Source: Roseobacter insulae | GTDB taxonomy: Bacteria > Pseudomonadota > Alphaproteobacteria > Rhodobacterales > Rhodobacteraceae | DNA length: 64,000 bases | Direction of reading: 5' to 3' | Assembly (NCBI RefSeq): GCF_019375555.1 | Contig: NZ_JAHXDN010000007.1 | Span: 1-64,000, forward strand | Shown here: positions 47,060-56,883 of the stretch, piece by piece | Numbering within the stretch: the first letter of the stretch is position 1 | Layout: each line of letters opens with the position of its first letter | Made by a program: the position numbers and the translations under genes | The notes under the pieces: generated by a model | Told to the model about the DNA's origin: nothing | Seen by the model: the letters and a program-made list of their open reading frames with translations, nothing else | Database searches by the model: none

Positions 47060-47875
47060 TCAGCCTTTCAACTGCTCCCAGTAGTACGCAAGATGGCGAG
47101 ACACGATTTCCGCATAGGCCTCCGATTGTTTCAACCGGGCGAGACCGGCATTGAAACGGTACAGCAACGACGTCGCACGCCAGTGCGTTTTGGAAATGAT
47201 CACATGCAGCGACTGGGTTGAAACCGGTCTGGGCAACGGGACTACGGCTTCCGTCAGCTGCGCCTTGAACATCTGCTGAACGCCGAGGAATTCATTCACA
47301 GTGACCGCGTCCACCTCGCCGGCCATCAGCAGATTAAAACAGGCCTCGGGCGTGTCGGGCTGCACCAGTTTGACCACATCGCGCGTCAGCCACCCGCGGC
47401 CGGGTCGGTCCAGATCATGCGTGAAATAGCCAGATGGGCGGCACAGGGTACGCCCCTCGATGTCGGCATCCTGCGTGAAGGGAAACTCGTTATCCGCCCG
47501 CACGAACATTAAAATCACCAGCTCGACCACCGGGTCTGAGAAATGGAAGTCGACACAGCGCGCATCGTCCTGCTGATAGGTCGCGCAATCTGGCCGGTAC
47601 CACGGAAAACCCATGTCGTAGGATTTGTCCCTGATCGCGTCCAGATGCGTCGCCCAGTCATCACGCCATCTAATCCGGTAGCGCTCGGGTTCCGGGCTTT
47701 CCGCCATCGCCGCCGCCACCAGTTCCGTGACCATCCCCTGTTGCGGCCAGTCGATCTGTGTGAAAGGGGGATAATTCGAACCGGTGAGCATGCTTACGTC
47801 GGCGCGCGCGCTCCCTGCTGACCCAGCCAAAAGCGCGCAAAGCGCAATGATGCCGCTCCTGTTCATCGGTTTCAT
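47060..47875 (-). CDS. Periplasmic solute-binding-like protein (family 3 fold)
   Basis: 271 residues with a signal peptide (ALLAGSAGSARAD, to about residue 26). TGSNYPPFTQIDWPQQGMVT, DMGFPWYRPDC and CRPSGYFTHDLD are shared in pattern with the next gene. It lacks an adjacent permease or ATPase. The stop of the LysM paralogue overlaps this start by 4 nt. Ligand and partner are unknown. Confidence 0.75.
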   Translation of the reverse strand: MKPMNRSGIIALCALLAGSAGSARADVSMLTGSNYPPFTQIDWPQQGMVTELVAAAMAESPEPERYRIRWRDDWATHLDAIRDKSYDMGFPWYRPDCATYQQDDARCVDFHFSDPVVELVILMFVRADNEFPFTQDADIEGRTLCRPSGYFTHDLDRPGRGWLTRDVVKLVQPDTPEACFNLLMAGEVDAVTVNEFLGVQQMFKAQLTEAVVPLPRPVSTQSLHVIISKTHWRATSLLYRFNAGLARLKQSEAYAEIVSRHLAYYWEQLKG

Positions 47876-49020
47876 AACCCGGACCAGACTTTTTTCAGAT
47901 GCCGATCAACAATCTGCTGATAGTCACCGGACCGGCGAATTGCCCGAAGACCGCGATTGACCGCCGCTATTGCACTGTCGGCGTTCGGGTTTTGTCTGGA
48001 GGCTATGGCATGCAGCGTCACGATACCGAGAGGCGCGTTCGCCAGACCCTCAACCTGATCTGAGAGGCCCATCCGTTCAACAGCAAGGCGACCAGTAAAT
48101 TCATTCATCACAACCGCGTCCACACCACCACCTGCAAGAAGATCGAAACAGCTCTCAACCGTCGGCGCACGCACCAGGTCCACCGTGCCATCGCGCACCC
48201 AGTTCCTGTCACCCTCGTCCAGCATGAAAACCATACGCCCGGCAGGACGACATACGCGCCGGTCAATCATGTCGGCAGCACCGGTGAAGGGCACCGGGGC
48301 CGAAACCTGAACGAACATCAGCATGAGCATTTCGAACATCGGGTCAGAGAACAGAATGTCTTCGCACGCTATATGAACAGACAAGTCAGTACAGGGCGGA
48401 CGGGGCCATGGAAACGACACATCCATAAGCCCATCGTTCAACAAGGGGTCAAAATGCGACCCCCAATCGTTGATCCGAAACGTCTCAAACCCGCTGACAT
48501 CCGCACTTTCCCTCAATGCGGCGGCCATGACCTCGGTCAACATGCCGCCACCGGTCAGGCTGTGATCTGAAAACGGTTCTTGTCCATCGCCCGTGACAAG
48601 CCTGATCGGTGGTGGCGTGGCCGGGGTCGCCGGCTTGGTGGGCGTTTCTCCGTCCGCAATGACTGCTTCCTGCGCGACCGCCACCTCTTCCACCACGGCG
48701 GCTTCTGTTGTGGCAGGCTCTCTTTGCGGTGTTGCGGGGGGCGAGATTTCCGAGATCGCGTCGGTGCGTGGCAAACCGTCGATGCAACTTAATCGCAGAT
48801 CCGTGCCGACCAGGATCGTATCCGGATCGTCCCCGATAACGGCCCTGTTCCACGCGTGAAGGGCGGTCCAGTGTCCGGCGTCCTTGTAGATCCGCAAGGC
48901 AATCAGCGACAGGCTGTCACCCGGCGCGACCCGGTAGCTACCGCCGCATGACTTTGCAAATACGCTGCCGCCGCTCATGCAGAATGCAAATATAAAAAAT
49001 ACGATCAATCGGCCCATCAA
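47872..49020 (-). CDS. LysM domain fused to a periplasmic solute-binding-like domain
   Basis: 382 residues: signal peptide to about residue 22, then a LysM-like unit YRVAPGDSLSLIALRIYKDA (residues ~31-78), then a Pro/Thr/Ala-rich linker (~85-150), then a family-3-like binding domain ([44 protein letters not shown]). The LysM would hold it to peptidoglycan. The paired gene has only the binding domain. This layout is unusual for transport and suggests wall sensing (inference). Confidence 0.78.
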   Translation of the reverse strand: MMGRLIVFFIFAFCMSGGSVFAKSCGGSYRVAPGDSLSLIALRIYKDAGHWTALHAWNRAVIGDDPDTILVGTDLRLSCIDGLPRTDAISEISPPATPQREPATTEAAVVEEVAVAQEAVIADGETPTKPATPATPPPIRLVTGDGQEPFSDHSLTGGGMLTEVMAAALRESADVSGFETFRINDWGSHFDPLLNDGLMDVSFPWPRPPCTDLSVHIACEDILFSDPMFEMLMLMFVQVSAPVPFTGAADMIDRRVCRPAGRMVFMLDEGDRNWVRDGTVDLVRAPTVESCFDLLAGGGVDAVVMNEFTGRLAVERMGLSDQVEGLANAPLGIVTLHAIASRQNPNADSAIAAVNRGLRAIRRSGDYQQIVDRHLKKVWSGL

Positions 49021-49108
49021 TCATCCCCCAAGATGACGCTATCGGACACCATGACCAAGTCTTCTCGATGGTCAACGGTCAATCAACATATTGTGTGTAA
49101 CTTTCCAT

Positions 49109-49117
49109 TTATCCACA
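49109..49117 (+). other. DnaA-box 9-mer TTATCCACA
   Basis: A perfect DnaA-box consensus in the 110-bp gap between the LysM gene and the M15-like gene. It is single and not part of a cluster. Confidence 0.4.
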
Positions 49118-49130
49118 ATGTGCTCTAGTT

Positions 49131-49763
49131 TTACGGGAAATTGATGCCCCGAAACGGTGGAAAATCCGCGTAACGCGCCTGCCGAGCCCCCAGCGGCTCT
49201 GAAGGCTCGGTACCGCGCCGCAACAACATGCCCCGCGGAGCAATGTAGCTGGAGATCGTTCGCTGGGCGACGGGTCGCCACACCAGGTTGAAGGCCGCCA
49301 GCTTGGGGAAAAACCACAGGTCGGAATAGGGAAGGTGATCGTGAATCCACCACGCCAGATCCCGCCAGTCGCGCCCGTTTTCGTATCTGTCCGTGAACCA
49401 GGGTATCGCAAGGGATGTACCTGCAATCGCCGCGTCCCCGTCATCACGATCCCAGATGTGACATTCGATCGGATTATCGTTCGATGCGCAGTTCAGCCTG
49501 TTGACGTTGCCATAGCCATTGAGCGTCGGGGAACGGTATCCTGACCGGATTGCGAGGCGGCCGAAGGTTTCCTCCAACGGGTCCAGAAGTTTTGTACAGA
49601 GCATCCGACCGTTTCTGATGGCAAGATCGGGATCCGGCGGCACGTTCGGGATGCCGTGGATATTGCTGATCTCGGAGTAGAGAAAATCCCGCATGTAAAA
49701 GTGTCTGGACAGGCGTACCCGGCCCAGAGTTTCCAGACTCCACATGCTTTTGGGACTGCGCAT
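49131..49763 (-). CDS. Peptidase M15-like protein
   Basis: 210 residues from ATG 49763, which overlaps the VOC stop by one base. RLSRHFYMRDFLYSEISNIH and RLAIRSGYRSPTLNGYG resemble M15-type D-Ala-D-Ala carboxypeptidases. Later His/Asp residues (ECHIWDRDDGDAAI, WWIHDHLPY) could be zinc ligands but do not fit the usual spacing exactly. No signal peptide is seen, so it may not be an active wall enzyme. Confidence 0.5.
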   Translation of the reverse strand: MRSPKSMWSLETLGRVRLSRHFYMRDFLYSEISNIHGIPNVPPDPDLAIRNGRMLCTKLLDPLEETFGRLAIRSGYRSPTLNGYGNVNRLNCASNDNPIECHIWDRDDGDAAIAGTSLAIPWFTDRYENGRDWRDLAWWIHDHLPYSDLWFFPKLAAFNLVWRPVAQRTISSYIAPRGMLLRRGTEPSEPLGARQARYADFPPFRGINFP

Positions 49764-50197
49764 CAGCCCTCTCCATAACCGGTCCAGCGAAACGCACCAT
49801 CCGCGCGCAGCGGTGAAAACGGATTGTAAGCAATTTCCCAGATATGGCCTTCGGGATCGGCAAAATACGCATGATGCCCTCCCCAGAACACATCCTGCGC
49901 CGGTTTGAGAATTTTGGCGCCGGCCGCTTCCGCCTTTGCCACCAGCGGTGCGACCTCTTCCTTGGTGCGCAGGTTGTGCGCGAACGTGCACGCACCGTAG
50001 CCAAGGGACGACAGGGGCACACCGATATCCTCCGCCAGCTTGTCCAGCGGGTAAAGCCCAAGTGTCTGACAGATCAGATCATAGGCAATCACCGCGTCCG
50101 GCGTGTCGATACGCTGCCACCCAAGAGCATCATAGAAACCGGCCAAAGCGTCCATGTCCTTTGCACCCAAAGTGATCAGACTTACCCGTTGTTCCAT
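49763..50197 (-). CDS. VOC-superfamily (glyoxalase-like) protein
   Basis: 144 residues with two beta-alpha-beta halves typical of VOC proteins (LITLGAKDMDALAGFYDAL; then HHAYFADPEGHIWEIAYNP, with a Glu/His metal site). Candidate for a resistance or lyase enzyme; substrate unknown. Located between an alpha/beta hydrolase and the M15-like gene on the same strand. Confidence 0.85.
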   Translation of the reverse strand: MEQRVSLITLGAKDMDALAGFYDALGWQRIDTPDAVIAYDLICQTLGLYPLDKLAEDIGVPLSSLGYGACTFAHNLRTKEEVAPLVAKAEAAGAKILKPAQDVFWGGHHAYFADPEGHIWEIAYNPFSPLRADGAFRWTGYGEG

Positions 50198-50206
50198 GTT
50201 CTTCTC

Positions 50207-50959
50207 CTATTCAACCAATGCCAGAACCTCACTGACAGCGTCTTCGATGATACCCAGGCAGGGACCATCCGAAAAACGATGATCCGCGTCTTTGACGAGC
50301 ATCAGGCGCATATCAGGACAGCTGGCATGGTGTAAAAGCTGCAAGGCGGTCTCAGTACTGACCGCAGTATCTGCGGTCCCCTGCAGGCACCGGACCGGAA
50401 AAGCCAGATCCAGTTGTGACTGCAAGACGAGCTGGTTACGCCCGTCTTCGATCATCCGCCACGTGATGATGTACGGGTCCATGTAGTCCGAGGGAAGGGC
50501 GATACGCCCCTCCGATTGCAGCTTCAATTTCTGTTCGTCGGAGAAGCTGTTCCAATAGCCGTTTTCGGTAAAATCCGGGGCCGCGGCGATTGTAACCATG
50601 CCGATGATGCGTTCTGGCCGTCGCTTGGCAAGAAGTAATGCCTGCCATCCGCCCATGGAGGACCCGACCGGCAGCACAGGTCCCTCGGTCAGCGCGTCGA
50701 TGATCGCCACGGTGTCCTGTGACCAATCCCCAATTGACCCGTCCTCGAATCGTTCCGACGACTGGCCGTGGCCTGAATAGTCGAACCGAAGGAAGGCACG
50801 GCCCTCGGCCCGCGCCCACGCCTCCAGATGCAGGGCTTTCGTGCCTTCCATGTCTGATTTCAACCCGCCCAGGAAAACGATCCAGGGGCCGCGACCGGGC
50901 GTCAGGTGATAGGCCAGCCGACGCCCGTCCGGGCCATCGTGAAAACGCGGTGTGGTCAT
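50207..50959 (-). CDS. Alpha/beta hydrolase (ABHD10-like)
   Basis: 250 residues from ATG 50959. WIVFLGGLKSDMEGTKAL and RFDYSGHGQSS come before the nucleophile motif PVGSSMGGWQAL; His is in KDADHRFSD. The pattern follows ABHD10-type thioesterases. Ten bp upstream of the VOC gene, so co-transcribed. Confidence 0.85.
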   Translation of the reverse strand: MTTPRFHDGPDGRRLAYHLTPGRGPWIVFLGGLKSDMEGTKALHLEAWARAEGRAFLRFDYSGHGQSSERFEDGSIGDWSQDTVAIIDALTEGPVLPVGSSMGGWQALLLAKRRPERIIGMVTIAAAPDFTENGYWNSFSDEQKLKLQSEGRIALPSDYMDPYIITWRMIEDGRNQLVLQSQLDLAFPVRCLQGTADTAVSTETALQLLHHASCPDMRLMLVKDADHRFSDGPCLGIIEDAVSEVLALVE

Positions 50960-51078
50960 GGGTGCTCCCTTATTTGCGGGATCATGCGCGCAAGCCGATC
51001 TGCGCTGCAATCCCCACATCGAAATTTTTATAGGTTACCATATTGTCACGTGACTATTTAATCACCTATAAGGATTTC

Positions 51079-51837
51079 ATGGATTCGATTTTCAAAGCTC
51101 TTGCTGACCCGGCCCGCCGCACGCTTCTTGACAGCCTGCGTGCGAAACCAGGCCAGAGCCTGCAGGACCTGCAGGGCCAGCTGGATATGACGCGCTTTGG
51201 TGTCATGAAGCATCTGGGCGTTCTGGAAGAGGCGAAGCTGATCGTGACCCACAAGAAAGGCCGGTTCAAGTACCACTACCTCAACGCGCTTCCGCTTCAG
51301 GAAGCGATAGATCGCTGGGTGGAGCCGTTGCTTCAACAACCGGCGGCACGAGCGGTGCTTAATCTGAAATCACAACTTGAAGGAACACCGAAGATGACCA
51401 AACCAGATTTCATGATGCAGACCTTTATTCACTGCACGCAGGATGCGCTGTGGCATGCGTTGACGGACCCGGAGGCAAACGCCGCCTACAACTTCGTCTC
51501 AAGCACATGCACGCGGGAAGGCAACGCGCTGATCTTCAGAACGCCTGATGACAACCTGATGCTGATCTGCACCGAAACGAAACTGACACCGAAAACGCGC
51601 ATTGAAAGCACGTTCGAACCGCATTGGGCGGGGCCGGATGTGCCGCTCGAAACATCGCGTTTCGTCTATATTATCGACCCGCAGGGCGACAACTGCCTGC
51701 TGACCCTGGAACACTACGACGTGCCCGCCGGACAGGAAGGCGTGGCCGACGGATGGCACCGGACGCTGGCAGGGCTGAAGACATGGCTGGAAACCGGTCA
51801 GGCCGTCAAGTTCGCGCCGCTAGAGGCGGAGGCTTGA
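51079..51837 (+). CDS. ArsR-type HTH fused to an SRPBCC (AHSA1-like) domain
   Basis: 252 residues from ATG 51079, with AAGGA upstream. Residues 1-~95 are an ArsR winged helix (ALADPARRTLLDSL; MTRFGVMKHLGVLEEAKLI; GRFKYHYLN). Residues ~105-250 are an AHSA1/START-like ligand-binding domain beginning MTKPDFMMQTFIHC. The two modules are often separate adjacent genes; here they are one chain, a possible ligand-sensing regulator. Three bases before MAPEG, probably in one transcript. Confidence 0.85.
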   Translation: MDSIFKALADPARRTLLDSLRAKPGQSLQDLQGQLDMTRFGVMKHLGVLEEAKLIVTHKKGRFKYHYLNALPLQEAIDRWVEPLLQQPAARAVLNLKSQLEGTPKMTKPDFMMQTFIHCTQDALWHALTDPEANAAYNFVSSTCTREGNALIFRTPDDNLMLICTETKLTPKTRIESTFEPHWAGPDVPLETSRFVYIIDPQGDNCLLTLEHYDVPAGQEGVADGWHRTLAGLKTWLETGQAVKFAPLEAEA

Positions 51838-51840
51838 GCG

Positions 51841-52257
51841 ATGGAGGCCGGAACTCTTTCAACCGAGCTGGGCATTGTCATCATGCTGTCCGTTCTCGCG
51901 GCATCGCTGTGGATTCCGTACATCGTGGGTGTGAACATTCACCCCCAGGAAGGCGTTGATGATTTTGCGCGCCCGCCCCCGCTCACGGGATTTCCCGACT
52001 GGGTGCACCGCGCGCACCGTGCGCACCTCAACCTGCTCGAACAGTTACTGCCATTCGCGCTGCTCGTGCTGGTCGTGGATCGCCTTGGCGGCTACTCGGC
52101 ACTCACCTTCTGGACCGCCATCGCATTCTTCTGGCTCCGCGTTGCCCATGCGCTCGGCATGATCTCAGGCGTCGCAAGGTTCCCGCTGCGCCCGATGATC
52201 TTTGTCGGTGGCTGGCTGTGTTGCCTGATCATGGCGTACGCGGCTTATGCGGCGTAG
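51841..52257 (+). CDS. MAPEG-family membrane protein
   Basis: 138 residues with four hydrophobic helices. The sequence DWVHRAHRAHLNLLEQLLPF is the MAPEG (membrane glutathione/eicosanoid) signature. It follows the ArsR-SRPBCC gene after 3 nt. Function in bacteria is mostly unknown; membrane detoxification is possible. Confidence 0.85.
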   Translation: MEAGTLSTELGIVIMLSVLAASLWIPYIVGVNIHPQEGVDDFARPPPLTGFPDWVHRAHRAHLNLLEQLLPFALLVLVVDRLGGYSALTFWTAIAFFWLRVAHALGMISGVARFPLRPMIFVGGWLCCLIMAYAAYAA

Positions 52258-52282
52258 GCCGATGTAACCCGTCCCGGTGGGG

Positions 52283-52528
52283 TCAGCCGCTCACGTAGGG
52301 TGAAGCCCCGGGACGATAGAAAATCTTCTGATTGTGCAAACGACCGAGCAATTCCTCGTTTTCACGCTGGTCAGCTTCGATCACCGTCACCGATTGCAGA
52401 TCGGCCGGGTTTTCATCCGACAAGGCACGCCGCATCTTGCACAATTCACGTCCGCGCGCGCGCAGTGCTTCTTCGATCAGATCGACATCATGAATACTCA
52501 ACTCGAACGTCTTGTTATAACGCGGCAT
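52283..52528 (-). CDS. Conserved hypothetical small protein
   Basis: 81 residues, highly charged and helical (ELSIHDVDLIEEALRARGRE), without membrane segments. Followed by DQRENEELLGRLHNQKIFYR. I do not recognise a characterised family. It is convergent with MAPEG. Confidence 0.6.
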   Translation of the reverse strand: MPRYNKTFELSIHDVDLIEEALRARGRELCKMRRALSDENPADLQSVTVIEADQRENEELLGRLHNQKIFYRPGASPYVSG

Positions 52529-52721
52529 GTATTTCCCCCGGTGAGCAAAAATCTGGCTTGGCTTATGTCGGATTTAACACGTGAAATGTCGCAGTCAACG
52601 TATTCTTCGGTATACATCTTGCACGGCAAGCTTGACTGTCGCGAGGGCAGCCTTCATTAGATCGCGCATCAACCCGCAACCGGGCGTCTCGTAGGCGCCA
52701 AACCGACGAGGAGCGCCCAGG

Positions 52722-54680
52722 ATGGCCCCAAAAGACAATGTGATCTCTCTCACTTTTCCCGATGGTAACGCGCGCGAATACGAGGCTGGTGTAACCGCTG
52801 GCGATGTCGCGGCAAGCATATCGACCTCGCTGCGCAAGAAGGCAATCAGTGCAACCGTGAACGGCATGCACTTTGATCTCGCCTGGCCGATTGATGCGGA
52901 TGCCAGCATTGCCATTCACACCATGCAGGATGAAGAACAGGCCAACGAACTGGTGCGGCACGATCTGGCCCACATCATGGCCCGTGCGGTGCAGGAAATC
53001 TGGCCGGATACGCAGGTCACCATCGGCCCGGTGATCAAGGACGGCTGGTATTATGACTTCGACCGCGAAGATCCTTTCACCCCGGAAGACCTCGGCCTGA
53101 TCGAAAAGAAGATGAAAGAGATCATCAACAAGCGCGACCCGGTCCGGACAGAGGTCTGGGATCGCGCGCGCGCGATCAAGCACTACACGGACAACAACGA
53201 GCCCTACAAGGTCGAGCTGATCGACGCCATTCCCGGCGACGAGCCGCTGCGCATGTACTGGCACGGCGACTGGCAGGACCTTTGCCGGGGGCCGCACCTG
53301 CAGCACACAGGGCAGGTGCCCGGCGATGCGTTCAAACTGATGTCGATTGCGGGGGCCTACTGGCGCGGCGACAGCGACCGCGCGATGCTGCAACGCATCT
53401 ACGGCGTGGCCTTCACCGGCAAGGAAAAGCTGCGCGCGCATCTCAACATGCTGGAGGAAGCCGCCAAGCGCGATCATCGCAAGTTGGGCCGCGAGATGGA
53501 TCTCTTCCACATGCAGGAGGAAGCGCCCGGCCAGGTTTTCTGGCATGCGAACGGCTGGTCGATCTACACCACCTTGCAGGATTACATGCGCCGCAAACAG
53601 CGCGCCGCGGGCTATCAGGAGGTGAACACCCCGCAGGTCGTGGACCGCAAGCTGTGGGAAGCCTCGGGCCATTGGGACAAGTACCAGGAGCATATGTTCA
53701 TCGTCGAAGTGGACGAAGAGCACGCCCGTGAAAAGGCGATCAACGCGCTGAAACCAATGAACTGCCCCTGCCATGTCCAGATTTTCAACCAGGGTCTGAA
53801 ATCCTACCGCGACCTGCCGCTTCGAATGGCTGAATTCGGATCTTGCAACCGGTACGAACCCTCCGGCGCGTTGCACGGCATCATGCGGGTGCGCGGTTTT
53901 ACCCAGGACGATGGGCATATTTTCTGCCGCGAGGACCAGATCGAGGCGGAATGCGCGGCCTTCATCACCTACCTGTCCTCCGTCTACAAGGACCTCGGGT
54001 TCGACAGTTTCGAAATCATGTTCGCGACCCGGCCCGAAAAGCGTGTGGGATCCGAGGAAAGCTGGGATCACGTCGAAGCCGCGCTCGAAAACGCTATCAA
54101 GGCAACTGGCCATCCCTATACGCTGGACGCGGGCGAAGGCGCATTCTACGGCCCCAAACTCGACTTCAAACTGACCGACGCCATTGGCCGGGAATGGCAA
54201 TGTGGCACCTTTCAGGTCGATCCCAACCTGCCGGAACGATTGGACGCTACCTTCATTGGCGAGGATGGCGCAAAGCACCGTCCCTATATGCTGCATCGGG
54301 CCTGCCTGGGATCGTTCGAGCGGTTTATCGGTATCCTGATCGAAAACTCGGCCGGCAAACTGCCATTCTGGCTCGCCCCGCGACAGGTCGTGGTCGCGTC
54401 GATCATTTCCGACGCGGACGACTACGTGCACGAGGTCGTCGACAAACTACGTGCTGCGGGCGTGCGAGCGGAGGCCGATGTGCGAAACGAAAAGATCAAC
54501 TACAAGGTCCGGGAGCACTCAGTAGGCAAGGTGCCGGTCATCCTTGCGGTTGGCGCGCGGGAAGTCGACGAACGCACCGTCACCGTGCGGCGGCTTGGCG
54601 AAAAGCAGACGAGCGTTCAGCCGCTTGATGCCATAACAACTGCGTTAGGCACCGAAGCCACACCGCCGGATCTGTTGTAA
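52722..54680 (+). CDS. thrS: Threonyl-tRNA synthetase
   Basis: 652 residues with the full bacterial order: TGS domain ([18 protein letters not shown]), second domain with the HxxxH editing motif ([12 protein letters not shown]) and [10 protein letters not shown], class II catalytic core ([51 protein letters not shown]) and the anticodon-binding domain. It charges tRNA-Thr. Start ATG 52722 has GGAG upstream. Confidence 0.98.
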   Translation: MAPKDNVISLTFPDGNAREYEAGVTAGDVAASISTSLRKKAISATVNGMHFDLAWPIDADASIAIHTMQDEEQANELVRHDLAHIMARAVQEIWPDTQVTIGPVIKDGWYYDFDREDPFTPEDLGLIEKKMKEIINKRDPVRTEVWDRARAIKHYTDNNEPYKVELIDAIPGDEPLRMYWHGDWQDLCRGPHLQHTGQVPGDAFKLMSIAGAYWRGDSDRAMLQRIYGVAFTGKEKLRAHLNMLEEAAKRDHRKLGREMDLFHMQEEAPGQVFWHANGWSIYTTLQDYMRRKQRAAGYQEVNTPQVVDRKLWEASGHWDKYQEHMFIVEVDEEHAREKAINALKPMNCPCHVQIFNQGLKSYRDLPLRMAEFGSCNRYEPSGALHGIMRVRGFTQDDGHIFCREDQIEAECAAFITYLSSVYKDLGFDSFEIMFATRPEKRVGSEESWDHVEAALENAIKATGHPYTLDAGEGAFYGPKLDFKLTDAIGREWQCGTFQVDPNLPERLDATFIGEDGAKHRPYMLHRACLGSFERFIGILIENSAGKLPFWLAPRQVVVASIISDADDYVHEVVDKLRAAGVRAEADVRNEKINYKVREHSVGKVPVILAVGAREVDERTVTVRRLGEKQTSVQPLDAITTALGTEATPPDLL

Positions 54681-54885
54681 TATAATGTTGGTTCGCGCGC
54701 CGGTTTGTGGGTGCGGACCGCCATTTGTGTTACAGTCCGGCGCAAATGGACACGATTTTTGCGCTTGGACACAACAAGCTCTAACAGCTATGTGACACAC
54801 AGGCTCGTGAGTGGCATGTTAGATGTGCAAAAGATAATTTTGCCCTATATCTGGCCGCAATGGTCCGTAACAAGGGAATGAAATC

Positions 54886-55188
54886 ATGTCGAATACAATG
54901 AAGACTGTCGCCATCGCAGGAGCCGTCGCCGCGGCCATGGCGTCGCAAGTCACCACCGCTCAGGGCGCAGCCAAGGAAAAATGCTATGGCGTGTCCGTGG
55001 CAGGGGCAAATGATTGCGCAGCAGGTCCTGGCACAACATGCGCTGGCACCTCGGTTGTTGACTACCAGGGCAACGCGTGGACACTGGTCGACGCAGGCAC
55101 GTGCACGGACATCGAACTGCCGAACATGGCAGATGGCACACCGCGCCAGGGTTCGCTGGAAGAGCTGGACCGCGATCTGCCGGCCTGA
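54886..55188 (+). CDS. bufA: DUF2282 bufferin-type precursor peptide
   Basis: 100 residues from ATG 54886 with AAGGG upstream. An Ala-rich secretion signal ([20 protein letters not shown]) ends near residue 27. The mature region has the family motif KEKCYGVS and four Cys: 33, 44, 52 and 73. DUF2282 peptides with a cleavable signal and a DUF692/DUF2063 pair beside them are bufferin-type RiPPs, whose Cys are modified and which bind copper. The C-terminal tail is acidic (EELDRDL). First gene of the operon. Confidence 0.88.
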   Translation: MSNTMKTVAIAGAVAAAMASQVTTAQGAAKEKCYGVSVAGANDCAAGPGTTCAGTSVVDYQGNAWTLVDAGTCTDIELPNMADGTPRQGSLEELDRDLPA

Positions 55189-55203
55189 TCCGGAAACGCT
55201 GCC

Positions 55204-55228
55204 GTCAGGCGTGTCGCGTGTGCCTGAC
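55204..55228 (+). other. Stem-loop between bufA and bufB
   Basis: GTCAGGC (55204-55210) pairs with GCCTGAC (55222-55228) around 11 bases, in the 88-bp gap after bufA, with no T-run. It may stabilise the precursor mRNA or reduce read-through so that more peptide than enzyme is made. Confidence 0.55.
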
Positions 55229-55276
55229 CTCTCAAAGCAGGTCCACACTGGCGTTGACTAAGACTGGAGGGTTTGA

Positions 55277-56131
55277 ATGCTAGATAATTCCCGACGCATC
55301 GACCGCCTGCCGAACAACGCCGGAGTGGGCTACAAACCTCAGCATTTTGACGATCTGCGCGCCGATCCGGGCCCGGTGAAGTGGATCGAGATTCATGCCG
55401 AGAACTACATGGGCGCAGGCGGCCGACCGCTTGCCCAGATGCGGGTTCTGTCCGAACGGTTTGCCGTATCCGTGCATGGTGTCGGGCTCAGCATCGGGGG
55501 TGAAACGCCGCTTGATCCGGATCATCTGGCGCGACTGAAGCACCTCGTCGAATGGCTCAACCCGGCCAGCTTTTCGGAGCATCTGGCATGGTCTACCCAC
55601 GACGGGCAGTTCCTGAATGACCTGCTGCCCCTCCCCTACACCAACGAGACGCTTGCACAGGTTGCCAACCATATCGATCAGGTGCAAACGACCCTCAACC
55701 GCCAGATGTTGCTGGAAAACCCGTCAAGTTATCTGTCCTTTGCCCAAAGCACCTGGTCGGAAACCGGCTTTCTCAACGAACTGGTGAGGCGCACCGGCTG
55801 CGGGCTGCTGCTGGACGTGAACAACGTTTTCGTTTCGGCCACGAACCTTGGCCTGTCGGCTGACGGCTACATCGACGCCTTTCCGCTTCATGCGGTCGGC
55901 GAAATCCATGTGGGCGGACATGACGAGGATACCGACGATCACGGCGCCCCCTTGCTGATCGACAGCCATGGCAAACCGGTGGACGATCCGGTGTGGGCCT
56001 TGCTCGACAAGACATTGGCCAAAACCGGGCTCAGACCTGTCTTGGTCGAGTGGGACAATGACGTCCCCGACTGGACAACCTTGCGCAGCGAGGCTGATCG
56101 TGCGGCGCAGGCGCTCGCACTAGTGGCATGA
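55277..56131 (+). CDS. bufB: DUF692 multinuclear iron oxidase (MNIO), bufferin maturase
   Basis: 284 residues, TIM-barrel type. Conserved iron-ligand segments: SVHGVGLS (His67), SFSEHLAW (Glu101, His102), LLENPSSY (Glu147), [12 protein letters not shown] (Asp180), GEIHVGGH (His211, His215), LLIDSHG (Asp229, His231) and VLVEWDND (Glu258). This matches MbnB/BufB-like MNIO enzymes that oxidise Cys residues of RiPP precursors. GGAGGG precedes ATG 55277. Its stop overlaps bufC by 4 nt. Confidence 0.92.
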   Translation: MLDNSRRIDRLPNNAGVGYKPQHFDDLRADPGPVKWIEIHAENYMGAGGRPLAQMRVLSERFAVSVHGVGLSIGGETPLDPDHLARLKHLVEWLNPASFSEHLAWSTHDGQFLNDLLPLPYTNETLAQVANHIDQVQTTLNRQMLLENPSSYLSFAQSTWSETGFLNELVRRTGCGLLLDVNNVFVSATNLGLSADGYIDAFPLHAVGEIHVGGHDEDTDDHGAPLLIDSHGKPVDDPVWALLDKTLAKTGLRPVLVEWDNDVPDWTTLRSEADRAAQALALVA

Positions 56132-56883
56132 ACCCCGTGCAACGCAGATTTCGCGAGGCCCTGCTTGATGCGGAGCGCGCGGTACCGCCAGATCTTCAGG
56201 ATGGCGCGGGCGCGCCTGCGGGCCGCCGCTTTTCAGTCTATCGCAACAATGTCGTTGTCTCCCTGACACAGGCCCTGCATGATGCGTTTCCCCTGACCCG
56301 CAAGCTGATCGGGGCGCAAAGCTTCGATGCGCTTGCCGCGCACTTCGTGCGCAAACATCCTCCGACGTCACCTTTGATGATGTATTACGGCGATGCCCTG
56401 CCCGAATTCCTCGGCAGCTTCGAGCCGCTGACGCATATCGGCTATCTGCCTGACTGCGCGCGCCTCGATATCGCGATGCGCCGCTCCTACCATGCGGCGG
56501 ATACGCCAGCTGTCGACCCGTCCGCGTTTCAATGCGCACCGGAAACGCTTATTGCCCTGCGCCTCGCGTTGACACCTGCCGCCATCATTCTGCGGTCTGC
56601 GTGGCCGGTGTTTGACATCTGGCGCATGAACTCCGCGGAGGGCGGAGCAAAACCCCGCGTGATGGCGCAAGACGTTCTGATCGCTCGGCCGGACTTCGAC
56701 CCGGCGCCCTACCTGCTCCCTCCCGGGGCGGCGGATTGGCTGGAAGCACTTGATGCGGGCCGCTCATTTCGCGACGCTCATGATCACGCCCTGCAAACCA
56801 CTCCGAAATTCGATCTTGCACAGGCCCTGACCATCGCGTTGCAATCGGGTGCCCTGACAGACTCCAAAACAAAGGACAGATAA
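56128..56883 (+). CDS. bufC: DUF2063 partner protein for the MNIO enzyme
   Basis: 251 residues. The DUF2063 N-terminal domain is visible: [18 protein letters not shown], then [27 protein letters not shown] and YGDALPEFL. It is the MbnC/BufC-like partner that recognises the precursor. Translationally coupled to bufB (ATGA), and its TAA abuts the DoxX ATG directly. Confidence 0.9.
   Translation: MNPVQRRFREALLDAERAVPPDLQDGAGAPAGRRFSVYRNNVVVSLTQALHDAFPLTRKLIGAQSFDALAAHFVRKHPPTSPLMMYYGDALPEFLGSFEPLTHIGYLPDCARLDIAMRRSYHAADTPAVDPSAFQCAPETLIALRLALTPAAIILRSAWPVFDIWRMNSAEGGAKPRVMAQDVLIARPDFDPAPYLLPPGAADWLEALDAGRSFRDAHDHALQTTPKFDLAQALTIALQSGALTDSKTKDR

Noticed and set aside
52563-54431. 622-codon minus-strand open frame opposite thrS
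   Set aside because: Antisense shadow of threonyl-tRNA synthetase; composition mirrors the sense gene.
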